Below, in pieces: positions 50,170-57,328 of a DNA stretch of 64,000 nt. Below the pieces are notes generated by a model that worked only from the letters and a program-made list of their open reading frames with translations, had not been told where the DNA came from and did not search any database. The stretch comes from Streptomyces sp. LHD-70 (lineage in GTDB: Bacteria; Actinomycetota; Actinomycetes; Streptomycetales; Streptomycetaceae): NCBI RefSeq assembly GCF_031157275.1, contig NZ_JAVIFW010000013.1, positions 62,001-126,000 on the forward strand. The letters are read 5' to 3'. The first letter of the stretch is position 1. Each line of letters begins with the position of its first letter. Position numbers and translations under genes: made by a program.

Positions 50170-50987
50170 GAGGTCGTCTTCCTTCGGCTCTGGGTCGTGA
50201 CGGTACGGCCGCCGGCGAGGGCCGTGAGCAGGAGCAGCAGCCCCCAGGTGAAGAGCAGGCTCAGCATCGCGGCGGCGACCGAGAGTTGGGCCTCGCTGTC
50301 GCCGACGTTGACCATCCACACGGCGAACGGTTCGAAGCCGAGGACGGAGGCGACCGAGTACTCGCCGAGCACCATGGCGAGGCTGAGCACCGCGCCGCCC
50401 ATGACGGCCTGGCGCAGGTTGGGCGCGATCACCTGGAGCAGGGTCTGGGTGCGGGAGGCGCCGAGGCTGCGGGCGGCCTCGACGAGGGTGCGCAGGTCGA
50501 CGGCGCGCAGGCCCGCGTCGAGGGAGCGGTACAGGAACGGCAGGGACATCACCGTGTAGACGATGACGAGGATGAGGGGGAAGTCGCGGTCGATCAGGGC
50601 CTGGAAGGTCCCGTAGAAGGGCGTCGCGGCCAGGTCCTGCTGCCAGGAGAGGACCGTGGCTACGCCCGCGACCAGGGCGATCGGCGGGACGACCAGCGGC
50701 ATCATGCAGAGGATCTCGACGACCCGGCGCAGCTTCGGCAGGCGCAGGGCGACGGCGACCGTGGTCGGCACCATGAGCAGCAGGCCGAGCGCCACGGTCG
50801 CGAGGCCGATGGAGACGGACCGCAGCAGACTCGTGGTGAGGCCCTCCGAGCCGAGGCCCTTGCTGTAGACGTCGAAGCTGATGCCGTCGGCGTCGGCGAT
50901 CGTGAACCACAGCGAGGCCGCGACCGGTACGAGGAAGTAGAGCGCGGCGGTCCCGAGGACCGGTCCGCGCGAGGTCAGCCGAGCCAT
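50166..50987 (-). CDS. ABC importer permease, PotC/PhnV-like
   Basis: The 273-residue permease has six transmembrane segments and an EAA loop (VEAARSLGASRTQTLLQVIA). The ending QSRRKTTS is basic. It pairs with the next permease gene upstream. ATG 50987 lies 13 nt inside the end of that gene, so translation is coupled. Confidence 0.9.
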   Translation of the reverse strand: MARLTSRGPVLGTAALYFLVPVAASLWFTIADADGISFDVYSKGLGSEGLTTSLLRSVSIGLATVALGLLLMVPTTVAVALRLPKLRRVVEILCMMPLVVPPIALVAGVATVLSWQQDLAATPFYGTFQALIDRDFPLILVIVYTVMSLPFLYRSLDAGLRAVDLRTLVEAARSLGASRTQTLLQVIAPNLRQAVMGGAVLSLAMVLGEYSVASVLGFEPFAVWMVNVGDSEAQLSVAAAMLSLLFTWGLLLLLTALAGGRTVTTQSRRKTTS

Positions 50988-51892
50988 CGGGCACTCCTGC
51001 GCTGCAGCGGTATCTGTACGGCCATGACGAGCAGCGCGACCAGGACCATGTTGAGGCTCATCGCGAGCGCCAGGTTCTCCTGCCCGGCGAGCACGTTGCC
51101 GTTGAGGGCGTTGGCGATCTGAATGGTGATCAGCTGGACCGAACCGCCGACCAGGACGGCCGCCGTGGCGTGCGAGGCGAAGGCGGTGCCGAACATCAGG
51201 ACCGCGCCGCCGAGCAGCGAGGGCGTGAGCACGGGGATGCCTACGTGCCGCCAGAACTGCCCGCGGGTCGCCCCGCAGGAGGCGGCGGCCTCACGCCACT
51301 GGACGCGGAGCCCGTCGAAGGCGGGGAGGACGGTGACGACCATCAGCGGCACCATGAAGTACAGGTACGCGAGGACGAGCCCGGTGAAGGTGTAGACGCT
51401 GAAGCCGGTGGACTCCAGGGAGAGCATCCGGGTCAGGGTGCCGGTCGTGCCGAGGGTGGCGATGAACGCGAACGCGAGCGGTGCGCCGGAGAAGTTGGCG
51501 AACACCCCGCAGGCCGCCACGACGGCCCGGCGCAGGGCGGGCTTCTGAGAGGCGACCAGGGCCTGGGCGACCACGGCGCCGACGACGGTCGCCAACAGGG
51601 CGGTGAGCAGCGAGAGCTGCACGCTTCCGGCGAGCCCCTCCGCGTACACCCCGGTCAGGGCGCCGGTGACGTTCTCGGTGGTGAACCGGGTGGCGCCCGT
51701 CGCCGGGTCGGTCGCCGTGAACGCGCCGTACGCCATGGTCCCGGCGGGCAGGCCGAAGCCGACGGCGAGGAACGCGAAGAACGGGACGACGGCGAGCCAG
51801 CGGGCCCGGCCCGGACGCGAGCGGCGTCGGGGGGCGGGCCGTTCCGCGCGTACGGCCGGCTTCCGGACCTCCTGGAGAACCTGTTCCGCCAT
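50975..51892 (-). CDS. ABC importer permease, PotB/PhnU-like
   Basis: The 305-residue permease starts with ~30 basic residues and then TM1 (WLAVVPFFAFLAVGFGLPAG); six helices and the loop WREAAASCGATRGQFWRHVG are present. ATG 51892 is 2 nt after the binding-protein stop. The frame continues through the binding-protein gene, but only as an Arg-rich shadow. Confidence 0.9.
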   Translation of the reverse strand: MAEQVLQEVRKPAVRAERPAPRRRSRPGRARWLAVVPFFAFLAVGFGLPAGTMAYGAFTATDPATGATRFTTENVTGALTGVYAEGLAGSVQLSLLTALLATVVGAVVAQALVASQKPALRRAVVAACGVFANFSGAPLAFAFIATLGTTGTLTRMLSLESTGFSVYTFTGLVLAYLYFMVPLMVVTVLPAFDGLRVQWREAAASCGATRGQFWRHVGIPVLTPSLLGGAVLMFGTAFASHATAAVLVGGSVQLITIQIANALNGNVLAGQENLALAMSLNMVLVALLVMAVQIPLQRRSARWLG

Positions 51893-51894
51893 GG

Positions 51895-53049
51895 TCACCC
51901 GACCGCCTTGGCCCAGCCCTGCACGACCTTCTCCTTGGCCGCGGCCTCCTGCTCGGGGGTGGCGGACTTCGGGGTGCCGGTGACCGAGGGGAGCTTCGCG
52001 TTGGCGGCCTTGTCGACGGTGCCGTCCTCGACCATGCGGTCGAGCAGCGCGGGCCGCGAGTAGCCCTTGAGCCAGATGTTCTGGCCCTCCTCGCTGTAGA
52101 CGAACTCCAGCCAGAGGCGGGCGGCGGCGGGGTGCGGGGCGTACTTGTTGACGCCCTGGTTGTAGTACAGCGAGTACTGGCCGTCCTCGGGGACGACGAC
52201 CTGCCAGTCGACACCCTTGGGCCGCAGCTTGTCGCCGTAGCCGAGGTTGAGGTAGTCCCAGTCGATGGAGATCGGGGTCTCGCCCTTCTGGATGGTGGCG
52301 AGGGTGGACTCGGCGGGGACGTAATTGCCCTTCTGCTTCAGCTTCTTGAAGAAGTCGAGGCCGGGTTGTACGTCGCCGAGCGAGCCCCCGTTGGCGAGGG
52401 ACGCGGCGAAGACGGCGGAGAGCGCGGAGCTGGACTCGGTGGGGTTGCCGTTGAGGGCGACCTTGTTCTTGTACTCCGGCTTCAGCAGGTCCTTGAAGGT
52501 CTCCGGACACTTCTTGACGGCCTCGGCGTCGCAGCCGATGGAGATGTAGCCGCCGTAGTTGTCCGCGAAGGACCCGTCGGCCTCCTTCTGCTCCTTCGGC
52601 ACCCCGTCCCAGCCCTCGACCTTGTACGGGGCGAGGAGCTGCTTGGTCTTGGCGTCCTGCATGTACGCGGTGCCGAGGTCCAGGGCGTCCACGGCGCGGG
52701 GCTGGCCCTTGCGCTTGGCGGCGGCGTTGAGGGCCTGCTGGCTGCTGCCGCCGGGGTTCTCGTTGTTGACCTCGATGCCGTACTTCTTCTCGAAGGCCTT
52801 GATCATCTCGCCGTAGTTCGCCCAGTCGGGCGCGAGGGCGTAGACGTTCAGCTCGCCCTCCTTCTTCGCGGCCGCGACCAGCTTGTCGAGGCCGCCGAGG
52901 TCGGCCGCCGAACGGGCCTTGCCCGCCTTGCTGTTCTGCGCGTCCGCGGTCGGCGCGGCACCGCAGCCGGTGGCCGCGACGGCGGTGACGAGTGCGCAGG
53001 CGGCGACGGTCACGGCGCGCCTCGCACCACGGGGACGGTATGCCTTCAC
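51895..53049 (-). CDS. ABC importer substrate-binding lipoprotein
   Basis: The 384-residue lipoprotein has a Sec signal with lipobox-like AATGC (Cys29) and a type-2 periplasmic-binding fold (LDKLVAAAKKEGELNVYALA, then YGISVNN-like EKKYGIEVNNENPGGSSQQA). It resembles binders of iron, polyamines and 2-aminoethylphosphonate; no diagnostic iron-binding Tyr pair can be asserted, so the substrate is open. GTG 53049 has CAGGAGT 8 nt upstream. First gene of the operon, divergent from a GntR regulator. Confidence 0.9.
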   Translation of the reverse strand: MKAYRPRGARRAVTVAACALVTAVAATGCGAAPTADAQNSKAGKARSAADLGGLDKLVAAAKKEGELNVYALAPDWANYGEMIKAFEKKYGIEVNNENPGGSSQQALNAAAKRKGQPRAVDALDLGTAYMQDAKTKQLLAPYKVEGWDGVPKEQKEADGSFADNYGGYISIGCDAEAVKKCPETFKDLLKPEYKNKVALNGNPTESSSALSAVFAASLANGGSLGDVQPGLDFFKKLKQKGNYVPAESTLATIQKGETPISIDWDYLNLGYGDKLRPKGVDWQVVVPEDGQYSLYYNQGVNKYAPHPAAARLWLEFVYSEEGQNIWLKGYSRPALLDRMVEDGTVDKAANAKLPSVTGTPKSATPEQEAAAKEKVVQGWAKAVG

Positions 53050-53081
53050 GATGGGTACTCCTGGGTCTTTGGCATGCCACC

Positions 53082-53091
53082 TGTCTGGACA
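53082..53091. promoter_or_regulatory. Candidate GntR operator TGTCTGGACA
   Basis: The inverted repeat TGTC-TG-GACA lies 33 nt before the binding-protein start, in the divergent promoter region, and resembles the GTCTAGAC-type sites bound by GntR/HutC regulators. The adjacent GntR gene is the natural candidate. Confidence 0.35.
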
Positions 53092-53334
53092 AGCCATCGT
53101 CAGTAAGCCGGACGAAGATAACCGCCAAGTGACCGCACGGTAAAGCTCTCAGTGAAGAAAAAGCGCAGGTCAAAAGCGTTATGAAGAGATGTGTTTACCT
53201 GGCCCGGGAGCGGTTATAAGCAGGGTCCCGCTCACCGACCCTGTGCACATCTGCGCACAGTTCGGGGGTGCGCGGAACCGACGCCGGATGACATGATCGA
53301 GTCCTCCCGCAAGCCCACCCGTCCGAGGAGACAA

Positions 53335-54078
53335 GTGACCCGACGGCACGAGGAAATCGCCGACGAGCTGCGCCGCGCCATCGCCGACGGCAGCTATCCG
53401 GTGGGCGCGGCCCTGCCCTCGGAGTCCGAACTCGCAAGCACCCACGGCGTATCGCGCGGCACCCTGCGCCAGGCCTTCGGCACGCTCCAGTCGGAGGGCC
53501 TGATCGGCTCCCGGCAGGGCGCCCGGCGCGTGGTGCTCGCGGCGACGCCCAGTCAGAGCTTCACCGAGCTGCGCAGCTTCGCCCAGTGGGCCCGCGCGGG
53601 CGGCCGCACCCCCGGCGGCCGGGTCCTGTCCAGCCGTCGCGCCCGCGCCACCGAGGCCGAGGCCGCCCAGCTCCAACTCGCCCCGGGCGACACGGTGTTG
53701 CACGTCCTGCGCGTCCGCACCCTGGACGGCGACCCGGCCCTCCTGGAGCGCACGGTGTACGCGGGCTGGACCGCCGAGGCCGTCGAAGCCCTGCCGGACG
53801 ACTGCGAGTCGGTGACGCAGAGCCTGTACGACGCGGTCGGCCTGGTGATGTCGCACGGCGAGCACCATCTGGACGCGGTCCCCGCCGGCACGGTGGACGC
53901 CCGCGAGCTGTCGGTCCGCCGCGGCTCCCCGCTGCTGCGCGTCCGCCGCACCACGACCACCACCGAGGGCCGCCCGGTGGAGACCTCGGACGACCGCTAC
54001 CGGCCCGGCACGGTCGTCTTCACCGTCCGCAACTCGGTGCAGACCAACCCCCTGGCCCGCACCTCCCCTGATCATTGA
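53335..54078 (+). CDS. GntR/HutC-family regulator with UTRA domain
   Basis: The 247-residue regulator has the GntR winged helix (RRHEEIADELRRAIADGSYP, then LPSESELASTHGVSRGTLRQ) and a UTRA effector domain (GDTVLHVLRVRTLDGDPALL, DDRYRPGTVVFTVRNSV). It presumably represses the divergent importer until ligand binds. GTG 53335 is preferred because GAGGAG lies just upstream; ATG 53293 is in frame but without a ribosome-binding site. The HAD gene follows after 11 nt. Confidence 0.9.
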   Translation: MTRRHEEIADELRRAIADGSYPVGAALPSESELASTHGVSRGTLRQAFGTLQSEGLIGSRQGARRVVLAATPSQSFTELRSFAQWARAGGRTPGGRVLSSRRARATEAEAAQLQLAPGDTVLHVLRVRTLDGDPALLERTVYAGWTAEAVEALPDDCESVTQSLYDAVGLVMSHGEHHLDAVPAGTVDARELSVRRGSPLLRVRRTTTTTEGRPVETSDDRYRPGTVVFTVRNSVQTNPLARTSPDH

Positions 54079-54089
54079 GGAACCCGCAG

Positions 54090-54764
54090 TTGACGAACCC
54101 CGCGCACACCTCGTCCCCCGCGTCCCCCGCGCTCACCCTGCCCCGCCCCGCCGCCCTGCTCTGCGACATGGACGGCACCCTCGTCGACACCGAGCACGCC
54201 TGGCTCGACGCGGTCGCGGAGTTCCTGCACGCGCAGGGCTCCCCGTCGAGCGGCCCGACCCTGGCCCCGTTCGCGGGCGCGGCGGTGGCCGACGCCGCCG
54301 ACCATCTCGTACGGCAGGGGCTGACGGCCCTGACCGCCGCGGAGAGCGCGCGGATCCTGGACCGGGCGTTCACGTCCCGCGTCGCGGCGGGCGTGACCGT
54401 ACAGCCCGGCGCGCTGCGGCTGCTCGACCGTGCGCGGGCGCTCGGCATCCCCACGGCCCTCGTGACCGCCTCGGAGCGGCACGTGGCGGACCTGGTCCTT
54501 GACACGCTCGGCCGGCACCGCTTCGACACCTCGGTCACCTCGGGCGAGACGGAGCGCGGCAAGCCGCACCCGGAGCCGTACCTGACGGCCGCGGCGGCGC
54601 TCGGCGTGGACCCGGCGGACTGCCTGGCCGTGGAGGACACCCCGACGGGCGCGACAGCCGCCCTGGCAGCGGGCTGCCGCCTCCTGGCGGTCCCTTCGGT
54701 CCCGGGCATCACCCCGGGGCCGCGTACGACGCTGGTGCGGACGCTGGACGAGGTGGCGCTGTAG
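54090..54764 (+). CDS. HAD-family phosphatase (beta-phosphoglucomutase-like)
   Basis: The 224-residue haloacid-dehalogenase hydrolase has motif I LLCDMDGTLVDTEHAW, motif II LVTASE, motif III Lys in ERGKPHPEPYL and motif IV VEDTPTGATAAL, with the cap between motifs I and II. This subgroup dephosphorylates small sugar or polyol phosphates. TTG 54090 is chosen because TGAGGAA precedes it by about 8 nt; TTG 54075 overlaps the GntR stop. Its linkage to the importer and GntR suggests it processes the imported compound, perhaps a phospho-ester. Confidence 0.88.
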   Translation: MTNPAHTSSPASPALTLPRPAALLCDMDGTLVDTEHAWLDAVAEFLHAQGSPSSGPTLAPFAGAAVADAADHLVRQGLTALTAAESARILDRAFTSRVAAGVTVQPGALRLLDRARALGIPTALVTASERHVADLVLDTLGRHRFDTSVTSGETERGKPHPEPYLTAAAALGVDPADCLAVEDTPTGATAALAAGCRLLAVPSVPGITPGPRTTLVRTLDEVAL

Positions 54765-54787
54765 CACCGACCCCACGGCAAGCAAAG

Positions 54788-54821
54788 AGGGCGGCACCCG
54801 GAACGTTCCGGGTGCCGCCCT
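54788..54821. terminator. Bidirectional terminator between the HAD and hupA genes
   Basis: A 34-nt perfect palindrome (AGGGCGGCACCCGGAACG and its complement) lies between convergent genes; the stem can reach 14 bp or more. Confidence 0.85.
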
Positions 54822-54839
54822 CCGCGCTGACGTTGAGGC

Positions 54840-55121
54840 TTACTTGCCCTTCGCCGCTTCCTTCAGCTTCGAACCGGCCGAAACCTTCACGCTGTATCCG
54901 GCGGGGATGTTGATCGGCTCGCCGGTCTGCGGGTTGCGGGCGGTGCGAGCGGCACGGTGGGTGCGCTCGAAGGTCAGGAAGCCGGGGATGGTGACCTTCT
55001 CGTCGCCCTTGGCAACGATCTCGCCGACGGTCTCGGCGAACGCGGCCAGCACGGCGTCGGCGTCCTTGCGGGTCACCTCGGCGCGGTCGGCCAGCGCGGC
55101 CACCAGCTCACTGCGGTTCAT
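54840..55121 (-). CDS. hupA: HU-family nucleoid DNA-binding protein
   Basis: The 93-residue protein is a standard short HU without the Lys-rich HupS tail: MNRSELVAALADRAEVTRKD, GFLTFERTHRAARTARNPQT with the DNA-minor-groove Pro in NPQTGEPI. It compacts the nucleoid and supports vegetative growth. GGGAG lies 7 nt before ATG 55121. The symbol rests on the tail-less form and on malic enzyme being the upstream neighbour. Confidence 0.95.
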   Translation of the reverse strand: MNRSELVAALADRAEVTRKDADAVLAAFAETVGEIVAKGDEKVTIPGFLTFERTHRAARTARNPQTGEPINIPAGYSVKVSAGSKLKEAAKGK

Positions 55122-55484
55122 GTTTGTACTCCCGTGTTCTTCTTGCCGTTGAGGCGTGCCACGCGGTCGAGCCGCATGTTCAGCACAGCGAAGCCGATGC
55201 TGCCAGGGTCCTTCGTGGGTCCCCGGACCCGGGTCCGTCAGTCGGACCCTCCCGCCTAGAGACGCATCCTGCCCCTAAAAATGGCGGGAAAGCCAATCCG
55301 GCACCCTTGGGAGTCACACGAAAAGCGCCACTTCGTCCAAAACGTGACGAAGTTCGCGACGGTCCGTCCAGCTCCAGGCGCCGGACCCCCAGGATTTCAG
55401 GGCGCGCCGCCCGCAACCCTAGAGGGCGGGGCGGCGGCGCGGGTTCCGCGACGCGCCGCCCCGACGACCGTGGGAACCGTCACA
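55122..55484. other. ~360-nt region between hupA and malic enzyme
   Basis: It carries the hupA promoter and the malic-enzyme 3' end. GC-rich palindromes are present: CGGACCCGGGTCCG at 55225-55238, and a GCGGCGCG/CGCGCCGC hairpin (55434-55459) that probably terminates malic enzyme. No ORF is convincing. Confidence 0.5.
55428..55463 (-). terminator. Probable malic-enzyme terminator
   Basis: GCGGCGCG pairs with CGCGCCGC, extended by GGGG/CCCC with a 3-nt bulge, 22 nt past the stop codon. Confidence 0.5.
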
Positions 55485-56906
55485 TCAGGCGGTGGGAGCC
55501 CCTCCGGCGGCCTTGGCGGCGTTGCGCACCGCTCCGGCGACGGCACCGGCGACCTTGTCGTTGAAGACGCTCGGGATGATGTAGTTCGGGTTCAGCTCGT
55601 CCTCGGTGACGACGTCCGCGAGCGCGGTGGCCGCGGCCAGCATCATCTCGGTGTTCACGGTGCGCGACTGGGCGTCGAGCAGACCGCGGAACACGCCGGG
55701 GAAGACCAGGACGTTGTTGATCTGGTTCGGGAAGTCGGAGCGGCCCGTGGCCACAACTCCCGCCGTCTGACGGGCGATTGCGGGGTCGACCTCCGGGTCC
55801 GGGTTCGCGAGCGCGAACACGATCGCGTCGTCGGCCATCGCCGCGACGTCGTCCCCGCCGAGGACGTTCGGAGCCGAGACGCCGATGAACACGTCGGCGC
55901 CGACGACCGCCTGCTTGAGGGTGCCGGTGACACCCTCCGGGTTGGTGTTGTCCGCGATCCAGCGCAGCGGGGAGTCGACGGCGGCGTCCTTGAGGTCGTC
56001 GCGGTCGGCGTGCACGACGCCGTGGATGTCGGCCACCACGGCGTGCTTGACGCCGGCGGCGATCAGCAGCTTCAGGATGGCCGTACCGGCCGCACCGGCG
56101 CCGGACATGACCACGCGGACGTCACCGACGTTCTTGCCGACCACGCGCAGCGCGTTGGTCAGGGCGGCGAGCACCACGATGGCGGTGCCGTGCTGGTCGT
56201 CGTGGAAGACCGGGATGTCGAGGGCCTCGCGCAGGCGGGCCTCGATCTCGAAGCAGCGGGGCGCGGAGATGTCCTCGAGGTTGATGCCCGCGAAGCCGGG
56301 GGCGATGGCCTTGACGATCTCGACGATGGCGTCGGTGTCCTGGGTGTCCAGGCAGATCGGCCAGGCGTCGATGTCGGCGAAGCGCTTGAAGAGGGCCGCC
56401 TTGCCCTCCATCACCGGCATGGCGGCCATCGGCCCGATGTTGCCGAGGCCGAGCACGGCCGAGCCGTCCGTCACGACCGCGACGGTGTTGCGCTTGATGG
56501 TGAGGCGGCGCGCGTCCTCGGGGTTCTCGGCGATGGCCATGCACACCCGGGCCACACCCGGGGTGTAGACCATCGAGAGGTCGTCGCGGTTGCGAATGGG
56601 GTGCTTGGACGCCATCTCGATCTTGCCGCCGAGGTGCATCAGGAACGTACGGTCGGAGACCTTGCCGAGCGTGATGCCCTCGATGCCGCGCAGCTGCTCG
56701 ACGATCTCGTCCGCGTGCGCGGTGGAGGTCGCGGCGATGGTGACGTCGATACGGAGCTTCTCGTGGCCGGAAGCCGTGACGTCGAGGCCGGTGACCGAGC
56801 CTCCGTGGGACTCGACGGCCGTGGTGAGCTGCGAAACGGCCGTACCGCTCGCAGGCACCTCGAGCCTGACCGTCATCGAGTAGGAGACGCTGGGCGCCGT
56901 TGCCAT
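55485..56906 (-). CDS. Malic enzyme with N-terminal ACT-like domain
   Basis: The 473-residue enzyme decarboxylates malate to pyruvate. An N-terminal ACT-like domain (MTVRLEVPASGTAVSQLTTA, residues 10-80) precedes the malic domain (DLSMVYTPGVARVCMAIAEN, VAVVTDGSAVLGLGNIGP, FHDDQHGTAIVVLAAL) and the NAD-binding domain (VVMSGAGAAGTAILKLLIAA). Cofactor preference cannot be read with certainty; the S. coelicolor enzyme from this position was described as NAD-dependent. GAGGA lies 7 nt before ATG 56906. Confidence 0.94.
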   Translation of the reverse strand: MATAPSVSYSMTVRLEVPASGTAVSQLTTAVESHGGSVTGLDVTASGHEKLRIDVTIAATSTAHADEIVEQLRGIEGITLGKVSDRTFLMHLGGKIEMASKHPIRNRDDLSMVYTPGVARVCMAIAENPEDARRLTIKRNTVAVVTDGSAVLGLGNIGPMAAMPVMEGKAALFKRFADIDAWPICLDTQDTDAIVEIVKAIAPGFAGINLEDISAPRCFEIEARLREALDIPVFHDDQHGTAIVVLAALTNALRVVGKNVGDVRVVMSGAGAAGTAILKLLIAAGVKHAVVADIHGVVHADRDDLKDAAVDSPLRWIADNTNPEGVTGTLKQAVVGADVFIGVSAPNVLGGDDVAAMADDAIVFALANPDPEVDPAIARQTAGVVATGRSDFPNQINNVLVFPGVFRGLLDAQSRTVNTEMMLAAATALADVVTEDELNPNYIIPSVFNDKVAGAVAGAVRNAAKAAGGAPTA

Positions 56907-57133
56907 GCCGACTTCCTCTTTCACCTGTATTTCGCGTGCGTCATCCGATCGTCGCACCTACCGCTGGGTACGTGGTAGCCACCCCGGATTGAGAACGTTT
57001 TGTTCTCGCGCTCACCGAGACGGAGTCGGACGCTCACCGAATGGATTCGGAAAACATCTTCCACCATACGAGAAGTGGAGGATCGTGGGAAGAGTTTCCT
57101 TGAACGCTGGAGGAACCTCTAGGGAGAACACGA
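56907..57133. other. Upstream region of malic enzyme, no gene seen
   Basis: AT-richer than the surroundings in part (AACGTTTTGTTCTCG near 56994, AAAACATCTTCC near 57050), consistent with a promoter for malic enzyme. The 94-codon open frame across it is not convincing. Confidence 0.4.
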
Positions 57134-57168
57134 AGAGGCCCGCGCCACCGTGGGTGACGCGGGCCTCT
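57134..57168 (-). terminator. Terminator hairpin with U-rich flank
   Basis: AGAGGCCCGCG and CGCGGGCCTCT form an 11-bp perfect stem with a 13-nt loop; on the minus strand TCGTGTTCTC follows. It lies 160 nt past the HelD-like gene. Confidence 0.7.
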
Positions 57169-57284
57169 CATGCGGTCCTGGGACCTGTCGTTCAAGTGAC
57201 ACCGACCCGCCATGCTCGCCTCGCGGCAAGTGGTCGCTCGTAGCGACGAAGGTTGGGCCCGGGGGCTTGGATCGGGCCGGTGCC
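57134..57284 (-). ncRNA. Candidate small RNA between the HelD-like gene and malic enzyme
   Basis: On the minus strand a promoter-like pair TTGCCT (57318-57313), 16 bp, TACCTT (57296-57291) lies just after the HelD-like stop codon, and an 11-bp terminator hairpin ends ~150 nt later, with no good ORF between. Internal complementary segments (GGGCCC, GTCGCT/AGCGAC) can fold. The alternative is that this is only the long 3' UTR of the upstream gene. Evidence is structural only. Confidence 0.3.
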
Positions 57285-57328
57285 ACGTCCAAGGTAACAA
57301 AGGTTCCCCGTAAGGCAATTCCCGCGCG

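Noticed and set aside
57034..57318. A 94-codon minus-strand gene
   Set aside because: Trp/Arg/Pro-rich, no ribosome-binding site, runs through the terminator hairpin.
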